From contig JANMZO010000158.1 in the NCBI GenBank assembly GCA_031383405.1, forward strand, positions 1 to 11,759: 11,759 nucleotides of DNA, written 5' to 3'. The DNA is from JANMZO01 sp031383405 (GTDB lineage: Bacteria; Actinomycetota; Acidimicrobiia; Acidimicrobiales; JANYDT01). Both the position numbers and the translations under genes were made by a program. Each line of letters opens with the position of its first letter. The stretch's first letter is position 1. Below are positions 4,150 to 10,937 of the stretch, in pieces. The notes below the pieces were generated by a model. That model had not been told where the DNA came from, searched no databases, and saw only the letters and a list, made by a program, of their open reading frames with translations.

Positions 4150-6876
4150 ATGGACCGTTCGATGGAATCCGCTGCCGGTGCCGATCGGCCGACCGGCACC
4201 GTCACGTTCCTGTTCACTGACGTCGAAGGCTCGACCCGGGCCTGGGACGCGCACCCCGAGCAGATGAACGCGGCCGTAGCGCTGCACGACCAGATTGTCC
4301 GCCGCTGCATGGCCGAGCACCGTGGTTACGTGTTCGCAACGGCCGGCGACTCGTTCAGCGTCGCGTTCCTCACGGCCGGCGACGGCGTCCGGGCCGCGGT
4401 CGCTGCCCAGCAGCGGCTCGCCGCCGCGACATGGCCGGACCCGGTCGTGCTCGCCGTGCGCATCGGCCTGCACACCGGGCACGCCAACGAACGCGGTGGG
4501 GACTACTTCGGACCCGCAGTGAACCGCGCCGCTCGCCTCATGGCCGCTGCGCATGGCGGCCAGGTGGTGTGCTCGCACGTCACCGCGCAACTGGCCCGGC
4601 CCGACCTCGACACCAGCGTCGCGCTCCAAGACCTCGGTGAGGTCCGGCTCAAAGACCTCCTCGACCCGGAGCGGGTGGTCGGTGTGGTCGGCAACGGCCT
4701 ACGGTCTGCGTTCCCGGCCCTGCAGTCACTCGATCGGGCACGGCACAACCTTCTCGTCCAGCGCACACGCCTCATCGGCCGTGACGAGGACGTCGCCCGC
4801 CTCGTTAAGGTCATGCACGAGCACCGGGTGATAACGCTTACAGGCATAGGCGGATGCGGGAAGACCCGCCTCGCTCTCGCCGTCGCGGCCGAGGTCGGCG
4901 AGCTGTTCGAGGACGGCGCGTGCTTCGTCGAACTCGCTCCGGTGGCCGACGCCGAACGCGTCGCTGAGGTCGTCGCTGAATCCCTCGGCGTTCGGGTCGG
5001 CACTGGGGCGACGGCGAGCGAGCGCCTCCTCGCAATCGCGGCCTTCGTCGCTCGCCGCGACCTGCTCCTCGTGCTCGACAACTGCGAGCACCTCCTCGAC
5101 GCCGTCGCCGAGCTTGTCGACGCGATCATGAGTTCCGGCACGCAGGCACGGGTGCTGGCGACGAGCCGCGAGGCACTGGAGGTGGACGGGGAGCAGACCC
5201 ATCGGGTCTCGTCGCTCGATGCCGGCACTCCCGGCCGTGACGGCGACGACAGCCCTGCCTTGGAGCTGCTCTTGGAGCGCGCCAGCGCAATGCACGCCGG
5301 TCTCCAGCTCGATGGTGTCGAACGGCTCGCGGCGATCGAGATCTGCCGCCGTCTCGACGGGCTCCCGCTGGCGATCGAGCTGGCCGCTGCGCAGCTCGGC
5401 CTGTTCGGGCCGCAGGAGCTCCTCGCCCGTCTCGACCGGCGCTTCGAGCTGCTGGTCGGTGGCCGTAACCGGCGCCGACAGCGACAGCAGACGCTGCAGG
5501 CCGTCATGGACTGGAGCTGGGAGCTGTTGACACGCGACGAGCAGCGTCTTCTTGCCTGGCTCTCGGTGTTCTCGGGCGGCTGGACGATCGACGCAACCGA
5601 GGGCGTATGTGCGCCGCTTGGCTTAGCGGTTCCGTCGACGCTGCGCTCACTCGTCGCGAAGTCGTTGGTCGAACCTACGAAGGGGCCTGGCGGCACGAGA
5701 TACCGCATGCTGGAGACGGTCCGGCTGTTCGCGCAGCAGAAGCTCGTCGACTTCGGCGAGTCAGCGAGAGCTCGGCAGGCGCACCGCGACTGGTTCGTGG
5801 CGTGGGTCGAGGCGGTGCCGTTCGACGAGCGGCTCCTGTCGGCGGTCTGGCACCACCGGACCCTGAGCGATCTCGACAACCTGTTCGCAGCGATCGACTG
5901 GGCCCTCGATGGCGGCGCTGTCGCCAGCGCGGCGTGCCTTGTGGGTTCGATCGGTGGCTTGTTCGTCTCCGCCATCGCCTCGGCACAGGGCGTGCGCTGG
6001 ACGTCCCTGCTCATCGGCCATCAGCTCGAAGCCGGACTTCGTGCGAGGGTGCTCCTGAGCGGATCGCTCGCTGCAGTCGCCGCCGGCGACCATCATCTCG
6101 TCGAGGGTTGGGCGGAGGAGGCGGCCGCATTGAGCCGTGATCGGGAGCCCATCGTCGAGTCGATAGCCTCGACATGGCAGGCGACGCCATTGATGCTGCG
6201 CACCCCCGGGCGAGTGCCGGCACTACTCGAACGTGCCCGGGAAGCAGCCGGGGTGGCTGACTCCGCCCTATGCCGTGGCTTCACGGACGCGTGGGCGATC
6301 GTCGCCGAGTTCTGTGTTGCTCCCCAGGCGACGTCGGTCATATTGCCGCTAGACGCCCCGCGATTCGGTGGCGTGCACTCCATGGGGTGGAACGTCGCAG
6401 TCGGCGCCGGCGTCATGACCGAGGCACTCGTCGGTCGGTTGGACGTCGCACTCGAGATTGCTGCGAACCGAAGCTCGCTTTCACTGATGGACGACCTGTC
6501 CGGCATCAATGAGGTGCTCGCAACCGCCATGGCCGGCGACCCCGCGCGGGCGATCGGGTTGGCACGCGAGTTCATAAGAGTCGTGGACCGACTCGGCGAC
6601 GTCATGTGCCACGGCGAACTCGTGCTGGTCCTCGGCATCATCCGGCTCCGCACGAACGACCCTGCGGCCGCCCTCTCGTACCTTGAGGCGGCGAAGCGCG
6701 CACCGATGTTCGGACCGCACTACTACCGCCTCCTGGTCGATCAGGCCGCGCTGGCACGAGCGGCGATGGGAGATCCCGAAACGATCGCCGCGGCAGTCGC
6801 ACGCGGACGGGCACTAGGCGTCGAGGCGATCCTGGATCTGGAGCTTCGCACCGCTCGAAACGCTACGGAATCGTGA
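4150..6876 (+). CDS. Class III nucleotide cyclase-domain / NB-ARC (STAND) ATPase signalling protein
   Basis: This is a ~908-residue multidomain regulator (numbering from ATG 4150; GTG 4129 would add 7). Residues about 15-180 form a class III cyclase domain with metal aspartates D24 (FTDVEGST) and D67 (AGDSF), transition-state N125 and R129 (VNRAARL), and D118 in DYFG at one substrate-specifying position. The partner position, normally Lys four residues before D67, is Ala63, so cAMP synthesis is uncertain. An NB-ARC/STAND ATPase follows, with Walker A GIGGCGKT (232-239, K238), Walker B LLLVLDN ending at D310-N311, ATSRE (337-341) and GLPL (404-407). The remaining ~350 residues are helical, TPR-like. 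Mycobacterial relatives such as Rv0386 end in a LuxR-type HTH, and I see none here. The ligand is unknown. The 3' end overlaps the convergent lipoprotein gene by 14 bp. Confidence 0.88.
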   Translation: MDRSMESAAGADRPTGTVTFLFTDVEGSTRAWDAHPEQMNAAVALHDQIVRRCMAEHRGYVFATAGDSFSVAFLTAGDGVRAAVAAQQRLAAATWPDPVVLAVRIGLHTGHANERGGDYFGPAVNRAARLMAAAHGGQVVCSHVTAQLARPDLDTSVALQDLGEVRLKDLLDPERVVGVVGNGLRSAFPALQSLDRARHNLLVQRTRLIGRDEDVARLVKVMHEHRVITLTGIGGCGKTRLALAVAAEVGELFEDGACFVELAPVADAERVAEVVAESLGVRVGTGATASERLLAIAAFVARRDLLLVLDNCEHLLDAVAELVDAIMSSGTQARVLATSREALEVDGEQTHRVSSLDAGTPGRDGDDSPALELLLERASAMHAGLQLDGVERLAAIEICRRLDGLPLAIELAAAQLGLFGPQELLARLDRRFELLVGGRNRRRQRQQTLQAVMDWSWELLTRDEQRLLAWLSVFSGGWTIDATEGVCAPLGLAVPSTLRSLVAKSLVEPTKGPGGTRYRMLETVRLFAQQKLVDFGESARARQAHRDWFVAWVEAVPFDERLLSAVWHHRTLSDLDNLFAAIDWALDGGAVASAACLVGSIGGLFVSAIASAQGVRWTSLLIGHQLEAGLRARVLLSGSLAAVAAGDHHLVEGWAEEAAALSRDREPIVESIASTWQATPLMLRTPGRVPALLERAREAAGVADSALCRGFTDAWAIVAEFCVAPQATSVILPLDAPRFGGVHSMGWNVAVGAGVMTEALVGRLDVALEIAANRSSLSLMDDLSGINEVLATAMAGDPARAIGLAREFIRVVDRLGDVMCHGELVLVLGIIRLRTNDPAAALSYLEAAKRAPMFGPHYYRLLVDQAALARAAMGDPETIAAAVARGRALGVEAILDLELRTARNATES

Positions 6877-7813
6877 ACTCCGCATACTCCTTGGGAAGCA
6901 CGTCCCCTTCGCCCTTGGCCCTCGACAGAAGTAGGTAACGACCCTTCGGGAGTGCACCGCTGAAGACCATCGCGCCCCTACCACCCGGAGCGAGGTCAGG
7001 AATACCGCCCATTTCGAGAACCCTGTCCGGGAGCGGGAGTCTGTCTCCGGCAGAGAACAGTTGAATGTACGACGGAACATCGAGATCCGACGGAATCCCG
7101 AGGATGAAGACCCCTTTGGCGGCCGTGCCGGTGTTGCTCAGGGAAAAGGCGAACTCGCCCGACGGGAGTGGAGCGGCCACAACTGTCTGGGCACCGTCGC
7201 GCAACGTCACCGTGACCGACGGCAGATCTTCGGGTATCCCCGGCATCGAAGCGACATCGGAAACGAATTTCCAGGCTCCGTCTTCTTTCTGCCAGACGTC
7301 GTGCTGAGCCAGCAGGGTCGTGACGTCGGATCGCAGGTTGCGGCCGACAATGGCATTTTCGTAGTCGATCGCGGCACTATCCCCCGTGACCACGATGTTG
7401 TTGATCCGGTAGAGAACGATCCGGTATGTGTTCATGAAATCGAGCAGACCGTCCCGTGTGCCTAACAACTTGTTCGACTTGACCTGCAGGGCGGCCGCAG
7501 CGTCGGGGTCCTTGCGGGCGAAGGCGTCGAGATTTGAGCGGAACGCCTTTTCAACCTGGGCTGCTTCACCGGTGAACACCGGCTTGAACGATCGTCGTGG
7601 CGCAGCGGTCCCATTCGCAGGTGTCTGCGCCGGATTCGGCTCCGATACGGCAGAACTGCCGGCCGGTTCGGTGTTCACACCCGTATCAACGGCCACAGCC
7701 GCTTTCGGGGCCGCAGACCCGTTGTCGGAACTACACGCCATAACCGTAAGGGCGAGCAGGCCTCCGATCGCCAATGATTGAAGCAATCGTGAACGATCAG
7801 GTCGCGTCGACAT
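6863..7813 (-). CDS. Secreted lipoprotein with NTF2-like domain
   Basis: This 316-residue exported protein starts with a basic N-terminus, a hydrophobic stretch (residues 15-25) and a lipobox, VMAC, so C27 should be lipidated and anchor it outside the membrane. A Ser/Ala/Pro/Thr-rich linker (28-75) follows. Residues about 83-188 resemble an NTF2/SnoaL-like fold, including the typical end DVWQKEDGAWKFVSD (172-186). The C-terminal 120 residues are beta-rich, with LRDG and SNTGTAAKG segments like an extracellular sandwich domain that I cannot name. ATG at 7813 has GAGG immediately upstream, and a TACCGT box lies 5 nt before it. It lies 65 bp downstream of the DUF4397-like gene and probably shares its transcript. 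Its function is unknown. Its last codons overlap the end of the cyclase gene tail to tail. Confidence 0.75.
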   Translation of the reverse strand: MSTRPDRSRLLQSLAIGGLLALTVMACSSDNGSAAPKAAVAVDTGVNTEPAGSSAVSEPNPAQTPANGTAAPRRSFKPVFTGEAAQVEKAFRSNLDAFARKDPDAAAALQVKSNKLLGTRDGLLDFMNTYRIVLYRINNIVVTGDSAAIDYENAIVGRNLRSDVTTLLAQHDVWQKEDGAWKFVSDVASMPGIPEDLPSVTVTLRDGAQTVVAAPLPSGEFAFSLSNTGTAAKGVFILGIPSDLDVPSYIQLFSAGDRLPLPDRVLEMGGIPDLAPGGRGAMVFSGALPKGRYLLLSRAKGEGDVLPKEYAEFTIP

Positions 7814-7878
7814 GCCTCACGGTACCAAACGCCAAGTCAGGTTGAGGTCCCGGAACAGAAAAGCCGCACTCGTTGGAA

Positions 7879-8808
7879 CTACTCCATGCGCGCCCGGACA
7901 CGGCTGTCCAACGACTGGACCCGGAACGAACGCAATGTGGTGATGGTCGCCGCCACCACCAGAACCAGTACCAGACCTGCGAGAAGGCGCCGGATCCAGT
8001 ACGCGGGCGGGCGATCCGGCCCGCCGCTCGCGTACGTGGGCGCAACGTCGTCGACCGGCAGCAAACTCGCCGGATATCGCGTCGAGGGAACACTCCATGC
8101 GGTGTACCCGGGAGATCCATCCGTCGCCGCTCCGACGATCAACAGTCGCGATCCCCGGTCTGTAGAGCTGAATTCCACGATGCTGCCCTCGAACCGAAGC
8201 AGGCCCTGACCTCCCGTTGGAATGGCCACTGGCATCGACGATTCCAAGGGAGCTACAACCACTTTCCTTCCTGAAGCCTGGAGCGTCTGGGAGACGTTTG
8301 TGGCATTGATCAGGCGAACTGACGGAGTTTCGTCAACCGGCGAGTCGGGCACGCCCAGAAGTCGACCGGGACCCGAACCGTATGACGTGACGAACGTGGT
8401 CGACGATCCCCCCTCAACGATCCGGTTCTCGCCGACCAGAACCGACCTACTGCTACGGAGCTCGAACCCCCGCTCCCCGCTACCGATCAGAAGGTACGGG
8501 CTGATCATGTTGGCGGCCAGACCGTTGATCCGTCGCTTGCCGTCGATCCAGATCTCGTAGGTTCGTTGATCACCCGGCACCGGCGAGGCCAGGGCGACGA
8601 CAAAACGCACCGCCGCCAACCGGCCGACCGAGGCACCCAACGGCGAAGGCCCGACCGCATCGTTGGCACTGGCCACCCGGTTGGTACCCGAAACGAGCGT
8701 GACGACCAGCAACGAACCCAACCCCACGCACCGCACGTATCGCAACCACCGGGCCGAACGGCTTCGACCGGTGACACACCAGCGACGGATCACGGACACA
8801 GGAAGCAT
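7879..8808 (-). CDS. Exported DUF4397-like protein with C-terminal membrane anchor
   Basis: This protein has 309 residues from ATG 8808, or 313 from ATG 8820. I prefer 8808 because GGAG lies 6 nt upstream; 8820 has only GGTGG. Counting from 8820, a basic start and hydrophobic segment (33-45, VGLGSLLVVTLVS) with ASAND form a likely signal peptide. Two DUF4397-like beta modules follow: residues 70-125 (VRFVVALASP...YEIWIDGKRRINGL...SPYLLIGSG) and 167-230 (SVRLINATN...KVVVAPLESSMPVAIPTGGQG). A single membrane helix (277-296) and a short basic tail close the protein. This layout suggests an extracellular protein anchored by its C-terminus. DUF4397 has no established activity, so the role is unknown. 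The lipoprotein gene downstream points to a shared envelope function. Confidence 0.65.
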   Translation of the reverse strand: MLPVSVIRRWCVTGRSRSARWLRYVRCVGLGSLLVVTLVSGTNRVASANDAVGPSPLGASVGRLAAVRFVVALASPVPGDQRTYEIWIDGKRRINGLAANMISPYLLIGSGERGFELRSSRSVLVGENRIVEGGSSTTFVTSYGSGPGRLLGVPDSPVDETPSVRLINATNVSQTLQASGRKVVVAPLESSMPVAIPTGGQGLLRFEGSIVEFSSTDRGSRLLIVGAATDGSPGYTAWSVPSTRYPASLLPVDDVAPTYASGGPDRPPAYWIRRLLAGLVLVLVVAATITTLRSFRVQSLDSRVRARME

Positions 8809-8850
8809 TTGCTTCTCCATCGGCCACCGAAGTCGACCACTTAACGTGAG

Positions 8851-8880
8851 AATTTATGAAACCCTGAGGAATCGTTTGAA
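8851..8880 (-). promoter_or_regulatory. Possible promoter of the DUF4397-like/lipoprotein pair
   Basis: On the minus strand TTCAAA (8875-8880) and TAAATT (8851-8856) are separated by 18 nt, resembling -35 and -10 elements. Transcription would start near 8844 and leave a leader of about 36 nt, consistent with the Shine-Dalgarno before ATG 8808. The -35 match is only 4 of 6. Confidence 0.35.
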
Positions 8881-8982
8881 CTGAGGTGTGAGCTAACTGC
8901 CGACTTGGGTCCAACGGCTCAGCGAAGGTCGGCGCGCCTCGATCCAAGCGTCCAGGAGCCTCACCGTCTTTGCGTCACGGGA

Positions 8983-9633
8983 CTATCTGCCTGCGCTGGG
9001 GCAGAAATCGGCGAGTGTGCATTCACCGCAGAGTGGCTTCTTCGCGGCACAGATTCTCCGGCCATGGAGTATCAGCCTGAGGCTGAACACACCGCGCTGC
9101 GCGGCCGGCACCAGGGAGTTGAGCTCCAACTCGACCTTCACCGGATCCTCGCCGGCCGCCAGGCCGAGCTTGCGGGACAGTCGAAGCACATGGGTGTCGA
9201 CGGGGAGTCCGGGCTCGTTGAGCGCAACGCTCCGGACCACGTTGGCGGTCTTTCGCCCGACCCCGGCAAGCGAGGTGAGGTCCTCGATCGAGTGCGGTAC
9301 CCGGGAGTCAAACGCGTCGACGAGCCGCGTTGCCATCGCAATGAGCGACTTCGCCTTGGCCCGGAAGAAGCCCGTCGAGTGGATGATCCCCTCCAACTCT
9401 TCGGGGGCCGCCCGGCTCAGGGCCTCGGGCGTTGGATACCGTGCGAACAGGGCAGGCGTAACTTCGTTCACCCTCAGGTCGGTTGTCTGAGCCGAAAGAA
9501 TTGTCGCCGCGAGCAACTGAAATGCGTTGTCGTGGGTCAACTCACACAGGGCTTTTACATCACCGGGAAAGCTCTGGGCGAGTCGTTCGGCCACGAGCAC
9601 GGACCGGCCCTTGGGTGATCGCGGTTTCCCCAT
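8983..9633 (-). CDS. nth: Endonuclease III (DNA glycosylase/AP lyase) Nth
   Basis: This 216-residue bifunctional base-excision-repair enzyme removes oxidised pyrimidines and nicks the abasic site. The helix-hairpin-helix motif LAGVGRKTANVV (122-133) carries catalytic K128, and D146 in VDTHV is the conserved aspartate. The 4Fe-4S cluster ligands C195, C202, C205 and C211 follow the family spacing C-x6-C-x2-C-x5-C. LSAQTTD (46-52) is also typical. Length matches the family. ATG at 9633 is preceded by AGGGGG at 6-nt spacing. The open frame extends 21 codons further upstream, but that stretch is not protein-like and lies under the Shine-Dalgarno. The stop codon of a possible 23-codon membrane ORF overlaps this Shine-Dalgarno, so translation may be coupled. 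Confidence 0.95.
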   Translation of the reverse strand: MGKPRSPKGRSVLVAERLAQSFPGDVKALCELTHDNAFQLLAATILSAQTTDLRVNEVTPALFARYPTPEALSRAAPEELEGIIHSTGFFRAKAKSLIAMATRLVDAFDSRVPHSIEDLTSLAGVGRKTANVVRSVALNEPGLPVDTHVLRLSRKLGLAAGEDPVKVELELNSLVPAAQRGVFSLRLILHGRRICAAKKPLCGECTLADFCPSAGR

Positions 9634-9643
9634 GCCACACCCC

Positions 9644-9715
9644 CTATTTCCGGTTGACGAACGCGATGGCAATGAGTACCGCTGACAACACGACAACCAC
9701 GGCCAAGAAGATCAC
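9644..9715 (-). CDS. Possible 23-aa single-pass membrane microprotein upstream of nth
   Basis: This 23-codon frame starts with GTG at 9715 and ends in TAG at 9644-9646. The product begins MIFLAVVVVLSAVLIAIAF, an almost pure membrane helix, and ends in NRK, which predicts a cytoplasmic C-terminus. The open frame runs ten codons further upstream to a TGA at 9746-9748, without a standard start codon. The stop codon overlaps the nth Shine-Dalgarno, and nth starts 10 nt later, so it could act as a translated leader or a coupled small gene. A TAGGCT box (9724-9729) ends 8 nt before the GTG. The frame is antisense to the Thr-rich N-terminal extension rlmN would have if it started at 9672. I recognise no family, and a chance hydrophobic frame remains possible. 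Confidence 0.35.
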   Translation of the reverse strand: MIFLAVVVVLSAVLIAIAFVNRK

Positions 9716-9739
9716 GACCGCAGAGCCTAACGTCTCGCC

Positions 9740-9745
9740 TATCGT
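9740..9745 (+). promoter_or_regulatory. -10 box (TATCGT) of rlmN
   Basis: TATCGT fits TANNNT and is followed by 7 nt and then in-frame GTG at 9753, predicting a leaderless rlmN transcript. Eleven bases upstream on the opposite strand, TAGGCT (9724-9729) could serve the leftward nth transcript, so this would be a compact divergent promoter region. Confidence 0.4.
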
Positions 9746-9752
9746 TCATGGC

Positions 9753-10823
9753 GTGGAGTCGACCCCCGTCCCAGTCAACCTGTCCCGCCCACGACCGGTC
9801 GCTCCGATTCGCCGTTTCGATCTCGCCCGGCGCGACCTCGCCGAGTTGCTGGAGAGCGAACCCGCCTACCGGGTGAAGCAGGTGTGGGCCGGGCTCTACG
9901 AACAGGGGCTCGACATCGAGGAAATGACGAGCCTTCCAAAAGCCTTGAGAGCCCGGCTGAGCGCCGAAGATTCGATGGGTACCTCGCTGCTCAAAGAAGT
10001 CGAATCGTCGAGCGAAGCCGGGGAGACGATCAAGTGGTTGTGGGGTCTCCACGATGCCAGTCGCATCGAGACCGTGCTCATGCACTACAAGGAACGCTCA
10101 ACCGTGTGCATTTCCTCCCAGGCCGGATGTGCCATGGGGTGCGGCTTCTGTGCAACCGGGCAGGCCGGTTTCAAACGTCAGCTCACGACCGGCGAGATCG
10201 TCGAACAGGTCATCCGCGCCCGCCGCCGCGCCGCCGACGATGGTCGACGCCTGTCAAACGTCGTATTCATGGGAATGGGCGAACCGATGGCCAACTACGA
10301 CGCCGTTTGGAACACGGTCGAGCATCTGCACGCCGATCTCGGCATGTCAGCCCGGCACATCACGATTTCCACGGTCGGCATCATCCCCGGCATTCGCCGC
10401 CTGACCGACGAAGCGCTCCCGGTCAACCTGGCCGTGTCGCTGCACGCGGCAGACGACGAAAAACGCAACGCGCTCGTGCCGATCAACCGCACCTACCCGC
10501 TCGCCGCGTTGGCTGACGCGTGCGCGGCGTACTTCGACGCGACCCATCGACGCGTGTCATTCGAGTGGGCACTGATCGACGGCGTGAACGACAGCTTCGC
10601 CGACGCGCGACAACTCGCGGCCTACGCGCGTCCGCTCCACGCCCACGTCAACCTGATTCCGCTGAATCCGACCCCGGGGTATCCAACGGTCGGCACCCGA
10701 CCCGCTGGAGTTCGGGCGTTCTGCGACGCGCTCATCGAACTGGGCGTGAACGCGACGATTCGCCGCAACCGTGGGACCGGGATAGACGCGGCCTGCGGCC
10801 AGCTGAGTGCCCGTCAGAGCTAG
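9753..10823 (+). CDS. rlmN: Dual-specificity 23S rRNA/tRNA adenine-C2 methyltransferase RlmN
   Basis: This radical-SAM enzyme methylates C2 of A2503 in 23S rRNA and A37 of some tRNAs. Counting from GTG 9753 it has 356 residues. The cluster motif is CAMGCGFC (C126, C130, C133). C119 in TVCISSQ and C348 in GIDAACGQL match the two extra cysteines of the methyl-transfer mechanism (E. coli C118 and C355). GMGEPMAN (174-181) is the SAM-binding motif. It is RlmN rather than Cfr by its housekeeping context and full RlmN-type motifs, a call that needs an alignment. ATG codons at 9666 and 9672 are alternative starts, adding 27-29 residues rich in Thr and Ala. I prefer GTG 9753 because of the -10 box 7 nt upstream and the absence of any Shine-Dalgarno at the ATGs. 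It is divergent from nth and convergent with the rhomboid-like gene. Confidence 0.93.
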   Translation: MESTPVPVNLSRPRPVAPIRRFDLARRDLAELLESEPAYRVKQVWAGLYEQGLDIEEMTSLPKALRARLSAEDSMGTSLLKEVESSSEAGETIKWLWGLHDASRIETVLMHYKERSTVCISSQAGCAMGCGFCATGQAGFKRQLTTGEIVEQVIRARRRAADDGRRLSNVVFMGMGEPMANYDAVWNTVEHLHADLGMSARHITISTVGIIPGIRRLTDEALPVNLAVSLHAADDEKRNALVPINRTYPLAALADACAAYFDATHRRVSFEWALIDGVNDSFADARQLAAYARPLHAHVNLIPLNPTPGYPTVGTRPAGVRAFCDALIELGVNATIRRNRGTGIDAACGQLSARQS

Positions 10824-10850
10824 CTCCGACGGTGCGAGCACCGGGCCAAG

Positions 10851-10892
10851 TTGGGGATTTCTTCGGCGGGGAAACGCCGAAAACATCCCCAA
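10851..10892. terminator. Two-tier hairpin terminator between rlmN and the rhomboid-like gene
   Basis: Outer arms TTGGGGAT (10851-10858) and ATCCCCAA (10885-10892) pair over 8 bp. Inner arms TTCGGCG (10862-10868) and CGCCGAA (10875-10881) pair over 7 bp around the loop GGGAAA. Only two mismatches separate the tiers. It lies 28 bp after the rlmN stop and 46 bp from the convergent stop at 10938, so it can serve both strands. A U-tract is lacking. Confidence 0.8.
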
Positions 10893-10937
10893 AGCAGAAC
10901 GTTCAGCGGGCGCCGAGCGGCGAAACGGCCTTTGGAG

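Noticed and set aside
4503..6014. A 503-codon open frame on the minus strand inside the cyclase-STAND gene.
   Set aside because: The product is Ser/Arg/Ala-rich low complexity, typical of the antisense frame of a high-GC gene, and the sense strand carries clear domain motifs.
4150..6876. The STAND ATPase as an AVAST-type antiphage defence gene.
   Set aside because: The NB-ARC core is fused to a cyclase domain, as in actinobacterial regulators, with no nuclease or other effector domain and no defence genes around it.
9483..9671. An N-terminal extension of the rlmN frame upstream of ATG 9666/9672.
   Set aside because: It overlaps nth in antisense and looks unlike any RlmN N-terminus.
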